A stretch of 64,000 bases of DNA, taken from the NCBI RefSeq assembly GCF_048544455.1, contig NC_133532.1, forward strand, positions 84,151,156 to 84,215,155. Direction: 5' to 3'. Position 1 is the stretch's first letter. Each line of letters opens with the position of its first letter. Source of the stretch: Silene latifolia (Eukaryota; Streptophyta; Magnoliopsida; Caryophyllales; Caryophyllaceae). The notes under the pieces are model-generated. The model worked only from the letters and a program-made list of their open reading frames with translations, had not been told where the DNA came from and did not search any database. Position numbers and translations under genes: made by a program. Shown here one piece after another: positions 10,356 through 19,882 of the stretch.

Positions 10356-11410
10356 GTGGCGCCACCCAAGATGGAAACAGACCAGGTAATCCTCAACCCT
10401 GAATACCCTGACAGGTATGTTCTAGTTGGCTCTGATGCCTCTGATTCGGTCAGGACAGGATTAGTAAGTTTTCTTAAAAATAAATCTTCATGTTTTGCTT
10501 GGTCTCACTTTGATATGACTGGAATTAGTGCTGATGTTATTACTCATAAGCTTAATATTGACACATCTTTCAAGCCTGTGCAACAGAAAAGACGAAAATT
10601 TTCACCAGAACAAGGAGGAAGTAGACAAACTCCTTGACATGGGTATGATCAAAGAAGTAATGTACCCTGAGTGGCTGGAAAACGTAGTGGTCGTGTAGAA
10701 AAAGAATGACAAATGGAGAGTCTGTGTAGATTACACTGACTTAAACAAGGCCTGCCCAAAAGATCCATTCCCTCTGCTACACATTAGTGCTATGGTAGAT
10801 GCAACAGCAGGGCATGAAATGCTGACATTCATGGACGCTTCCAGTGGATTCAATCAGATAAAGATGTACCCTAGTGGCCAGGAAAGTATTGCATTCATTA
10901 CTGACCGGGGCATATACTACTACACTGCCATGCCATTCGGTCTAAAGAATGCAGGGGCAACATACCAGCGCCTGGTCAACATAATGTTCAAGGAACAGAT
11001 ACGGGACACTATGGAGGTCTATATTGACGACATGGTAGTGAAGTCCAAAAATGCACAAGACCATGTGAAGCACTTGGAACAAGAATTTCAAATCCTGGAA
11101 AAATACAACATGAAGCTCAACCCTGCAAAATGCCACTTCGGAGTTTCTACAGGGAAGTTCCTAGGTTATATGGTGACCAAAAGAGGCATAGAAGCCAGCC
11201 CGGAATAGATCAAGGCCATTCTAGAGTTACAATCACCCAAATCTGTCAAAGACATTCAAAAATCGGCAGGAAGAGTAGCAGCCCTGAATAGGTTCATATC
11301 TAGATCATCTGAAAGGTGCAAAACTTTTTACAACCTACTCAGAAAAAACAAGCAGTTCCAATGGACCTCTGAACATGAAGAAGCCTTTCAAGATTTAAAA
11401 TTATATCTCT
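10356..11410 (+). pseudogene. pol fragment: reverse transcriptase of Tat-A
   Basis: The pre-RT linker (SCFAWSHFDMTGISADV) leads into KPVQQKRRKF. A frameshift near 10610 moves RT to another frame: EEVDKLLDMGMIKEV, a TAG at about 10696, WRVCVDYTDLNKACPKD, FMDASSGFNQIKM, AMPFGLKNAGATYQR. The catalytic YIDDMVVKS is at about 11023-11049. An in-frame TAG at 11206-11208 follows GIEASPE (normally Gln). The thumb continues to about 11410. The catalytic residues are intact, but the frame is broken at least three times. Confidence 0.82.
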
Positions 11411-12260
11411 CATCTCCACCTTTACTGGCAAGCCAGAAAAGGAGGAACCCCTGTCGATATACCTCTCCGTCAGTGAAACCGCGGTAAGTGCATTCTTGGT
11501 AAAGGAACTAGAAGGCCAACAACACCCTGTCTACTATATAAGTAAAAGCCTACTAGATGCAGAAATGAGGTATGGTTTACTTGAAAAGTATGTTTTAGCT
11601 TTGATCATGTCATGTGGCAAGTTGCATCCTTATTTTGAATCTCACCCCATAATAGTTAAGACCAAACTACCCATAAAAGCTGCCCTACGCAAGCCTGAAC
11701 TATCAGGCAGGATGGCCAAATTGTCAGTCCAGCTTAGCACCTATGATATCATCTTTGAACCCAGGACATCAATCAAATCACAAGCCTTAGCAGATTTTGT
11801 GGTTGATTTCAGCCCTAACCTAGAATCAGACTTGACCAAAGAAGTTAACCAGTTGGAAAATAAAACCCCTGACGAGCAGTGGACCCTGTTGACTGATGGC
11901 GCCTCCAACGTAAGAGATACAGGGTTAGGATTAGTGCTAAAATTGCCACAAGGGGACACTATAGCCCAGGCTGTGAGTTGTGAATTCAAAGCTACTAACA
12001 ACGAGGCTGATTATAAAGCCTTCATAGCAGGACTCAAGGTAAGTCTAGACCTCGGTGTTCAAAACTTAAAGGTAAAAACTGATTCACTTCTAATTGCAAA
12101 TCAAATAAAAGGAATTTATACAACAAAGGATGAAAAAATGATTTTATATTTGGAACATGCAAAAAAAACTTTGCGATAAATTCGTTTCATTTGACATTGA
12201 GCAAATACCAAGGGACCTGAATACCCAGGCTGATGCTCTAGCCAGCCTTGGCTCGAATTT
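11411..12260 (+). pseudogene. pol fragment: RNase H plus additional (archaeal-type) RNase H of Tat-A
   Basis: The first RNase H reads LSIYLSVSETAVSAFLV and PVYYISKSLLDAEMRYG and ends in ALADFVVDFSP; its catalytic residues are degraded, as is normal for this lineage. After a linker a second RNase H begins at about 11874 with WTLLTDGASNVRDTGLG, followed by NNEADYKAFIAGL and VKTDSLLIANQIKG, supplying D, E and D. A frameshift at 12176 precedes the DALASLGS end motif. The tandem RH-aRH arrangement is the diagnostic feature of Tat elements in the literature. Confidence 0.82.
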
Positions 12261-13597
12261 CACTCCTGCTATTTTTGATTAAATACCTATTGTTCATATA
12301 CTTGAACCCGCTATCAACAAACCCGAACAAGTTAGTCCTGTCAACACTGACAATGACTCCTGGACCAAACCTTACTATGACTGGTTCCTGCGAGGCATAC
12401 TACCTCAGGGCAGGCACGAAGCCAGAGCATTCAAAATCAGGGCGTCTTCTTATTCCATCATCAATAACACTCTGTTTAAAAGATCTCAGACTAGACCATA
12501 TCTAAGGTGCCTCGAACCGCATGAAGCCAAACAAGTACTTCAAGAAATTCATGAAAGATATTGTGGCAACCATAAAGGAGGAAGAAGCCTGGCACGCAAA
12601 GTACTCAAGACTGGCTATTACTGGCCTACTCTGAGGGCTGACTGTCTAGACTATTCTGCAAAATGTGAAGCCTGCCAAATACATGCCCCGATTATTCATC
12701 AGCCATCAGAAAAGCTACATTCAATTTCTGCACACTGGCCATTTATGAAGTGGGGCATGGATATAGTAGGAAAACGCCCAGTAGCACCAGGCCAAAAAGT
12801 GTTCATGTTAGCCATGACTGACTACTTCCCCAATGGATTGAAGCGGACTCTTTCGGGCGGGTTACTGAGAAGGAAGTAATATCTTTCATCAGGACAAATA
12901 TCATATGCAAGTATGGAGTCTCTTCAGAAATAGTTTGCGATAATGGCACCCAGTTCGTTGGGAAAAGAACGAAGGCTTTCTGTGACGAATGAAATATCAA
13001 CCTGGTGACTTCAAGCCCTGGCTACCCAAAAGCCAATGGTCAGGCTGAATCAAGCAACAAGGTAGTCATTAACTACCTAAAGAAGAAGCTAAAAAGTAAA
13101 CGAGGTAGATGGGCTAAAGAACTTTCATTAGTACTCTGGAAAGACAGGACAACTCCAAAGATATCAACAGGCCATACACCATATTCTATGGTGTATGGTT
13201 GTGAAGCATTCATCCCCGCAGAAGTGCACGTGCCAACCTCAAGATATAGCCTGAACAACATTGAGGCAAATACCGACCTAATGCAAGACAACTTAGTCCT
13301 GATAGAAGAACTTAGAGACTCTGCTAAAATCAGGATGGCCTCATATCAACAAACAGTAGCTAAAAGTTATAACAAGAATGTCAAAATCAGAGTTTTCAGA
13401 GAAGGAGACCTTGTTCTACGAAATGTATTCCTAAACAAAAAAGAAAAATCAGCAGGCAAATTAGCCCCTTTATTGGAAGGTCCATACTTAATTGACTCAA
13501 TCGTTGGACAAGGAGCATACATGCTACAAACCTTAGAAGGATAAATGATCCCAAGGTCCTGGAATGTAACTCATTTGAAACTATTTCATATATGATT
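12261..13597 (+). pseudogene. pol fragment: integrase of Tat-A
   Basis: A zinc-binding HHCC region is visible: IHERYCGNHKGG and CEACQIHAP. The core starts MKWGMDIVG and MLAMTDYF, then shifts frame near 12830. In the new frame come VTEKEVISF, IVCDNGTQFVG (second Asp), a TGA near 12990, and GQAESSNKVV with the catalytic Glu. The C-terminal part runs through YNKNVKIRVFREGDLVLRNV to GAYMLQTLEG, stopping at 13542-13544; remnants of the W-x-x-THLK end lie just downstream. No chromodomain is present, as expected for Tat. Confidence 0.82.
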
Positions 13598-14497
13598 CTT
13601 GGAATAAAAACACCTATGCCCTGTCCTAATAAGGTAAAATTCAAATTCAAACTTATAAACTATGTGATTCTTGCTTTGCCTGATAAAATTTCCTGCCTTA
13701 TATGATCAATATGTAAATCCTACGTGCACCCTGGATGAAAACTTATACGTTTAAACTTGCTTTTACATACTTTAATATAAATTTGAATCCTGAAAATATT
13801 ATACATGAATTATTGTTGCATGATAAAATATTCAGGATTGAGGGCTACACTGTTATAACTGTACTCTTTAAAGTACCTTTCAAAATTTTCTGCACCCTGT
13901 CATGCCCAAATGAAGGTTGGTAACCCACACCAGATACGGTAAATACAGGCATGATTATTGCCCAACACAGGTATTTACTGCACACCTCTACAATGGCTGG
14001 ACGCAGCACTGGACATGTAAGAAGGTGAGAGACCCTGACGACCGTCCAAATGTCCTCCCGACAGGCCGAATACCAAGCCCTCCAGCCAGGCAGGGGACAT
14101 AAGCCCTTCAGTCAGGCCGGATCCCACCTACTTTAGTCATAACAGAAAAACTGTATATGATTAAAGGAACAAAACACCAAATAAAAACATATGGCAGGTT
14201 AACAGGTGGAAGAATTATGTGACAAGCTAACATGTTAAAAAATATTTTTAACAGGTTGAAATGAAACCTGCTAGAATAAGAAGCAGCAAATTAAACATTC
14301 CAGAAATAAAAAGCAAGCCAGAAAGGCAAACTTGCTATCATTAACAAGCCCTCACCCCCTGGGGCAAAGGCAACAAAAAGTTTAACTCATCAGAGATACC
14401 TTCCCTGACAAGAGGAGCCAAAATACCAGATTGTTTATCCAGCGACATCCCCCCTGGATGGGGAAAACCAAAGATATTAAAAAATTCATAAAATCAA
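13598..14497. other. Tat-A region between INT and the antisense gene
   Basis: No coding potential was recognised. It contains AT-rich sequence, then CCTGACAGGC/GGCAGG-type short repeats (about 14030-14125) and runs of purines. It is the converging 3' region of pol (plus) and the antisense gene (minus), so polyadenylation signals for both would be expected here; none is clear enough to call. Confidence 0.4.
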
Positions 14498-15466
14498 CTA
14501 CTGCTTCTCCTGAGAAGCAGCATCAGCAACATCATCCTCAGCCTTCTTAGCACATTCAACATCATGCTCCGCCGGAGAGCCCACTTCCTCCTCTTCACCA
14601 AGGTTGTGCAAGTCAGGATACCTCTTAGCAGCCAAAGCCATCTCAGCTTCAGGGTCCCATTTAGCTCTAGCCTCTACAGGTTCAGTCATTGCAGCAACCT
14701 TTCCCCTGACAAAGAAGTAGAAAGCAGCATCAACAAGCTTGCCTTCCAAATCATCCTTCTCTATGTTGAGCTCCTCATTTCTATCCAAAGCCTCATGTAA
14801 CAGCTGCTTAGCAGATCCAGTCTCCAACTTAGTAGCATCTCGCTCAAGCTGCGCCCTCTTCAAATAAGCCCTGACAGCAGCCAAATCAGCCAGAGCAAAG
14901 GAAAACTCAGACTTCAGCGTATTAAAGTCAGAGCCAAGTGAATTGACCATGGCTACCAGTGAAGTGGATTGATAAGCATTGAGAAGGTATGACATCGCAG
15001 CCTGAATATGGAAATAAAACCAACTCATCAACAATATAACTCAAGAAGCTGCCAAGAGGAAAAATCAGGATAGAAGAAAAATCAAGCTACCTCTCCTAGA
15101 GATGCAAGAGCGTCTGTCACATGATTGACAGCATGATCCACCATGGCAACTGCCTTGGTAGAATACTCAAGAGGATCCATTGACAGGGTTGAAGGAGAGA
15201 TAGAGGCAGCATACTCCTGGATCTTTTCCCTAGCAAAGTCCATGTTATCTACCCTGGCCTTGACCCCCCTAATAGGAGGAGCAATACCGGGAGTATCCTG
15301 CTTTCTCTTTTGAGCTACCGATGATGTCTCAACAGAAGGTGCGTCAGGAGTATCCGGACAGCTGGCACATCAGTCAGGTCAATGGGCTTATCAGCTTCAC
15401 TATCGGGACCACCACTGCCCTAGGAACTTTCCTCCTTAATCTGAGCAAGCCTGTCAGATAGGTTAG
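14498..15466 (-). pseudogene. 3' exons (exon 3 rest and exon 4) of the Tat-A antisense gene
   Basis: This is the distal half of the gene that begins at 42803. Exon 3 resumes after the Tat-B insertion at 15466 and runs to 15091, ending at a GTAGCT donor. Exon 4 runs 15001-14498 after a CAG acceptor. Exon 3 has an in-frame TAG (15420-15422) and a frameshift; its sequence is acidic then basic (SEADKPIDLTDVP, VAQKRKQD) and ends in HAVNHVTDALASLGE. Exon 4 (about 167 residues) is a predicted coiled coil with heptad-like Leu/Ala spacing and an acidic tail. Function is unknown; Tat elements are known to carry such antisense genes. Confidence 0.65.
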
Positions 15467-18022
15467 TGTGGACATGGCCACTTGCGCGCCAAGCCAATCT
15501 GTTGGACGCATAGTGGTCTTTTGAAAGCCACGCTCGGCAGCGTAAGAATGCTTTCGACCGGATCATTTTAGATCGGTCGGTTTTGTCTCGGCAAGGGTCT
15601 CGAAACGATGCAAGAGATGTTCGGAGTCGCCACCAAGCATTTGTGGGATGCTTGGAACCCGTTCGAATCCACATTATACCTCGGTCAAACGAAGCACAAA
15701 GCAGGGTTTGACATAGGTACTAAAGATAAGGAATCGTCCCTCTTTAACATCCTATCTCTAGAATGACTCTCGTACGCCCTGGATAAGGTCGTCCACTATC
15801 CAAAGTTTCTGAGTAAGAGGTGAAGGTACGTATTGGGAAGCCCTTTAATCAGACACCCAATCCCGCCCGCGGTAGCAGCCTCTACTGATCGATCTTGGTT
15901 GGTTAAATGCAAAAGTTGTTGAAACGGGTAAATGCATGAATGCGCATCCACTAGTTTGAACCTAACATGTGAGCTTTCTATGTCGGTTTGTTTAATCCAT
16001 GTATCAAGTATAAGATGTCGAGTTGGAATTAACGTTGATTTGCATGCAAGACGGAAATTAAAAATCCATTTACCGAATTAGATTTATGGTGCATAACGTG
16101 ATCCATTTGTCTTAGTAAGGCATTTTGCAAATATAAGGTTGAATGAGCAGATTCGTCATCTGATCTGTCCTGTATTCGGGTCAACCGAAGTCGGGATCGT
16201 CCTACACAAATGCTGGAAGGGAAACAGGCCCTGCATCAGGCAGCCGTAAGAGGCGCGAGCCTATTGGCGATGTAAATGGGTCTGCCCTGGTTTGCATCAG
16301 ACCGCCATAAGAGGCGCGAGCCTGTTGGCGAAGCAAAGGGGCTTCCCCTGGTTTGAAAATAGAAAAATAAATGGCCTGTTTAGGCGTGTGTCAACAGACG
16401 ATGGAAAATGCCTTCTGACCATTGAAAGGGTTTGTAAAAATGTATTTAAAAATGGGTGTTCAAACCCGTCTTGATTTGAAAAGGCCGTTTAGGCCGCTTT
16501 TGTGTTGATTTGAAGAACGGGATTCAATAATCGTCATTGTTTCGACAATATTCGATGTCGAGTTCGGTTTTGCAAGCTTGGCATGAATAGTTTTGAAAAT
16601 GATTATGAACTAATTATTTTAAGTTCATTTGTATATAATTAGTCAACATTCATCATCGTACTCGGGTTAAAATCCGACATGGTATGTAGAACCACGGATG
16701 ACTTTGTGTTGGTGACTAATACATTTATTTTGAAAATGTAAAGAAATGATGAAGGGCTTTAAAATACCCTTCAAAATGTAAAGAAATGAAATGAAAGGTT
16801 TTAAAATACCTTTTATAATGTAATTAACCAAATATTATCACCGAAACACGGATTAAACCGTCATGGTATTAAGAACCAAGGATGATTAATGTTTTATGGT
16901 TAAAAACTTGTCATAAGAAAAATGATTTGAAAATACTTGAAGAAATGGTAAAAACCGATTACAAATATGAAATAAGTATGAAGGAGATGAAGAGACCAAA
17001 CACGGTTTGGATTTAGGTTGGGCAGGCTGCTTTAGGCGCGAGCCTGTGTGCTACGTAAGTAGCATCTGCCTCAACCAAAAATCCGGTTTTGGCTCATTCT
17101 TCCCATGTTTTGGATCATGTTATGCATGATTTAGCATGTTATAGTCATGAAACAAATGAAAACATAATAAAAGAAGATTTTTACACCCTCATACTTACAT
17201 GCTAGGCTTATGGCGAGAAAACGACGTAAGTGTATCAACTTGTTTGGTCGGAAAACTCGGTTTAAAACCATTTTAGTAAGTAAAAAGAGTGTTTTGTTAA
17301 GTTTAGTGATGGTGTAGTGGTCGATATGGTCGGTCAAGTGATTTAATGCACGATGACGGTACCAAATAATGTGTAAGGCTTGTGTTTACGATCGGTAGGT
17401 CGTAAACACGTGTCGGATTGTGACTTGAGAAGTCGAGTCTAGAATTTTAAGGGAGAAAAGAAGGGGCGGACACTTGCTTAACCTTTAAATGGTGGCATTT
17501 ACAGGGTATTTATAGGAAAATGGGTGGTTGTGTGAGTTTCGAGCGACGTGGCCACATGGGCTGCTCAAAGAGGCGCGAGCCATGTCGCACGTCTTCGAGG
17601 TGTCTTGTCACTATCACACGAGGAAATCATCATTTGTTCTATCCTAGGATTTGGAAGAACATGATTTGTACTTGACTATGTAAGATTCCGGGAAACCTTA
17701 ACATAGAAGCATTTGAATGGTTTGTTTTTTGTGTTTGATTCGGTTTGACTCGTTGTTGGAGTCGGGATTTGAATTTTGAGTCGGTTTTTGGTCCGATGTC
17801 GGTTTTGACTCTAGTTAGTGTCGTTGCGGCCCCGTTGTCATGCATTAAACATTCCAGGTACTTTTGAAAAGTTTTGAAATGTTTTATTTTTGAAATCGTT
17901 TTAAGTTTTCCGACGTAAAGTTGTACACAAATTGTCGATCAAACGCCGCGATTCCTAAGCATGATGTAGTCCGATAATCATCGGGTGTTTGTTGGAGACT
18001 CGACAGATACTGGGTATCTACA
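15467..18022 (-). repeat. 3' LTR of Tat-B
   Basis: This is a 2556-bp copy matching 39148-41701 with scattered substitutions. It contains four copies of the GC-rich motif GAGGCGCGAGCC (window plus strand near 16251, 16311, 17033, 17570) and a TATA box read on the minus strand at 17507-17514. Confidence 0.9.
17507..17514 (-). promoter_or_regulatory. TATA box of the Tat-B 3' LTR
   Basis: On the minus strand the sequence is CCTATAAATACC. The GC-rich motif at 17570-17581 is about 56 bp upstream in transcript direction. The same pair is at 41186-41193 and about 41250 in the 5' LTR. Confidence 0.65.
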
Positions 18023-18036
18023 GAGCCCCCACTTTA
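18023..18036 (-). other. Polypurine tract of Tat-B
   Basis: On the minus strand AAAGTGGGGGCTC lies directly before the LTR start TGTAGATACC. The same tract precedes the 3' LTR of Tat-C (63379-63391). Confidence 0.75.
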
Positions 18037-18255
18037 ACTGAGGCTTGGACAAGGCGAAAGTCAAAGTAGAGCCCCCAGGTCAGTCGAAGATTACAACCTG
18101 GAGACCGAAGCGACATTGAGGCGGCTCGAAAAGATTCTGGCCAAGGACCTGCCGTCGGGAAGGGCGACGTCAAGGCGACTCGAGGGTATGAGCTAAGGAC
18201 CTGTCGTCGGGAACAGTTTAGAGTCTGTTGACTGTCCGTGCGGGTCATTTAAAGT
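18037..18255 (-). other. Pre-PPT untranslated segment of Tat-B
   Basis: No frame is convincing. On the minus strand this segment closely resembles 63230-63380 of Tat-C, with shared blocks such as TTTCGCCTTGTCCAAGCCTC, AGGTTGTAATCTTC and TTCCCGACGACAGGTCCTT. The conservation suggests a role in reverse transcription or RNA 3' end formation, which is inference. Confidence 0.55.
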
Positions 18256-18895
18256 CCGTTAGACTACGTACGAAGGCTCGCCAGCCATAAGAAGGAGTCA
18301 TACCTGAGGCATCTTCGGGATATGTCCTTGCGCGTTCTTGTTTGCGGACAAAGGCTCGCCAGCTTTGATAAGGAGTTGTACCCGAGGCGTCTTCGGGATA
18401 CGTCCTTGAGTTGTATCTTGTTTGCGGACCAAGGCTCGCCAGCTATGCTGCGAATATGAAGGGGCTTGCCAGCTGCGGTGCGTATATGAGGGGGCTCGCC
18501 AGCCGCGGTGTGTATATGAAAGAGGCTCGCTAGCCGCGGTGCGTATATGAATAGGGCTCGCCAGCCGTGGTGAGTATATGAAAGGGGATCGCTAGCCGCG
18601 GTGCGTATATGAAGGGGCTCGCCAGCCGCGATGCGTTGTAAGGCTCGCCATCCATATGCGTTGTATGGCTCGCCAGCCATATGCGTTGTAAGGCTCGCCA
18701 GCCATATGCGTTTGTAAGGCTCGCCAGCCATGTGCGTTTGTAAGGCTCGCCAGCCATATGCGTTGTAAGGCTACTTGACCATGTGCATTAAGGTCCGCCC
18801 GGCCATATCGTTTGTAAGGCTACTTGACCATATGCGTTATAAGGCTCGCCAGCCATATGCGTTGTAAGGCTCGCCAGCCATATCGAAGGTCGATT
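18256..18895. repeat. Tandem minisatellite with GGCTCGCCAGCC core
   Basis: About twenty units share the core GGCTCGCCAGCC. The first units are long (about 85-90 bp, with a CTTCGGGATA block), then about 32 bp (GCGGTGCGTATATGA linker), then about 25 bp (ATATGCGTTGTAA linker) towards 18890. Unit length falls in steps across the array, implying successive local amplifications. An array in the 3' untranslated region matches descriptions of Retand. Long open frames through it on the minus strand are repeat artefacts. Confidence 0.85.
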
Positions 18896-19244
18896 GATCG
18901 ACCGTGAGAAATAGCCGTAATGGGCTTGTTTTGAGAAGTTTGTTTGAATTGGCGGGCTTTGTGAGGAAGCATCCGATATCCTGTTGTGGAATCTCGGTGT
19001 TCATTTTTGGTGCCGGGAAAGGATAGGTTCGTGAGCCTAGCCCCTAGGGTTGGCAGCGATTTTTGAATCTCGAGGAGAGATAGCGGTTTTTATTACTGTT
19101 GGTTTTGTAGGAAAGGAACAGATGTGTGCTCTGTTGTTTGATGCGTGTGTTTGGGGAGGACGATTTTAATTTCGTCTTTCCACGATTCGAAATTGATGAA
19201 AATTTGTGAGAATAGCGGGTCTGAATTCCGCTACGCTGTTTTGT
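18896..19244. other. Spacer in the Tat-B 3' region
   Basis: Nothing recognisable was seen: no domain-bearing frame and no clear repeat. Confidence 0.35.
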
Positions 19245-19650
19245 CTTTGACGGACGGGGGCTTTGAATGCCGCCGTGGAAATTTGAAGAAAATAGTGAAT
19301 TTCGAATTTCACTATTAATGCTTTCGAAAGACGGTTTTAATTGCCATCGTTGAAATTTTGAAGAAATAGTGAATTTTGAATTTCACTATTATTTTTTGAG
19401 AGACGGTTTTAATTGCCGTCGTTGAAATTTTGAAGAAATAGTGAATTTTGAATTTCACTATTGTTTTTTGAGAGACGGATTTAATTGCCGTCGTTGAAAT
19501 TTTGAAGAAATAGTGAATTTTGAATTTCACTATTGTTTTTTGAGAGACGGTTTTAATTGCCGTCATTGAAATTTTGAAGAAATAGTGAATTTTGAATTTC
19601 ACTATTGTTTTTGAGAGACGGATTTAATTGCCGTCGTTGAAATTTTGATA
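19245..19650. repeat. 72-bp tandem repeat, about five copies
   Basis: The sequence GAAGAAATAGTGAATTT recurs at 19360, 19432, 19504 and 19576 (period 72), with a diverged copy at 19288. Each unit contains an imperfect inverted repeat (AATAGTGAA ... TTTCACTATT) and the block AGACGG(T/A)TTTAATTGCC. It lies about 230 bp upstream of the first ATG of the opposite-strand gene at 19883. Confidence 0.85.
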
Positions 19651-19757
19651 GTTTGTGTGGGAAATTGGGCTAAAGCCCAAATTCCGCTGAACAAAGCAAA
19701 GGGATGCCCCATTGAGGCGCGAGCATACCTGCGAAGGAAAGGAGCCTCCCTGTTTTT

Positions 19758-19765
19758 CATAAAAG
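19758..19765 (+). promoter_or_regulatory. Possible TATA box of the PMD-like gene
   Basis: CATAAAAG lies about 118 bp upstream of the ATG at 19883, and a GAGGCGCGAGC motif is 34 bp further upstream at 19714-19724. The box is weaker than the one before the DUF7745-like gene. Confidence 0.4.
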
Positions 19766-19882
19766 ACACGAGAATAGGCTGCTCTCATTCTCACTTCGTC
19801 TTCTTTGTTTCAAAACAACAAAACCCGCATAATATCGCCATTTTTGGGTCTGCTTCTTGCTTGAGGTCGTGCCATTATCAAC

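Noticed and set aside
18264..18757. Minus-strand frames rich in MAGEPYKR/WLASL repeats
   Set aside because: They are translations of the GGCTCGCCAGCC minisatellite; unit lengths are not multiples of three throughout and no domain is present.
19315..19602. Minus-strand frame with repeated KFKIHYFFKIS
   Set aside because: A direct product of the 72-bp repeat (divisible by three), with no flanking gene context.
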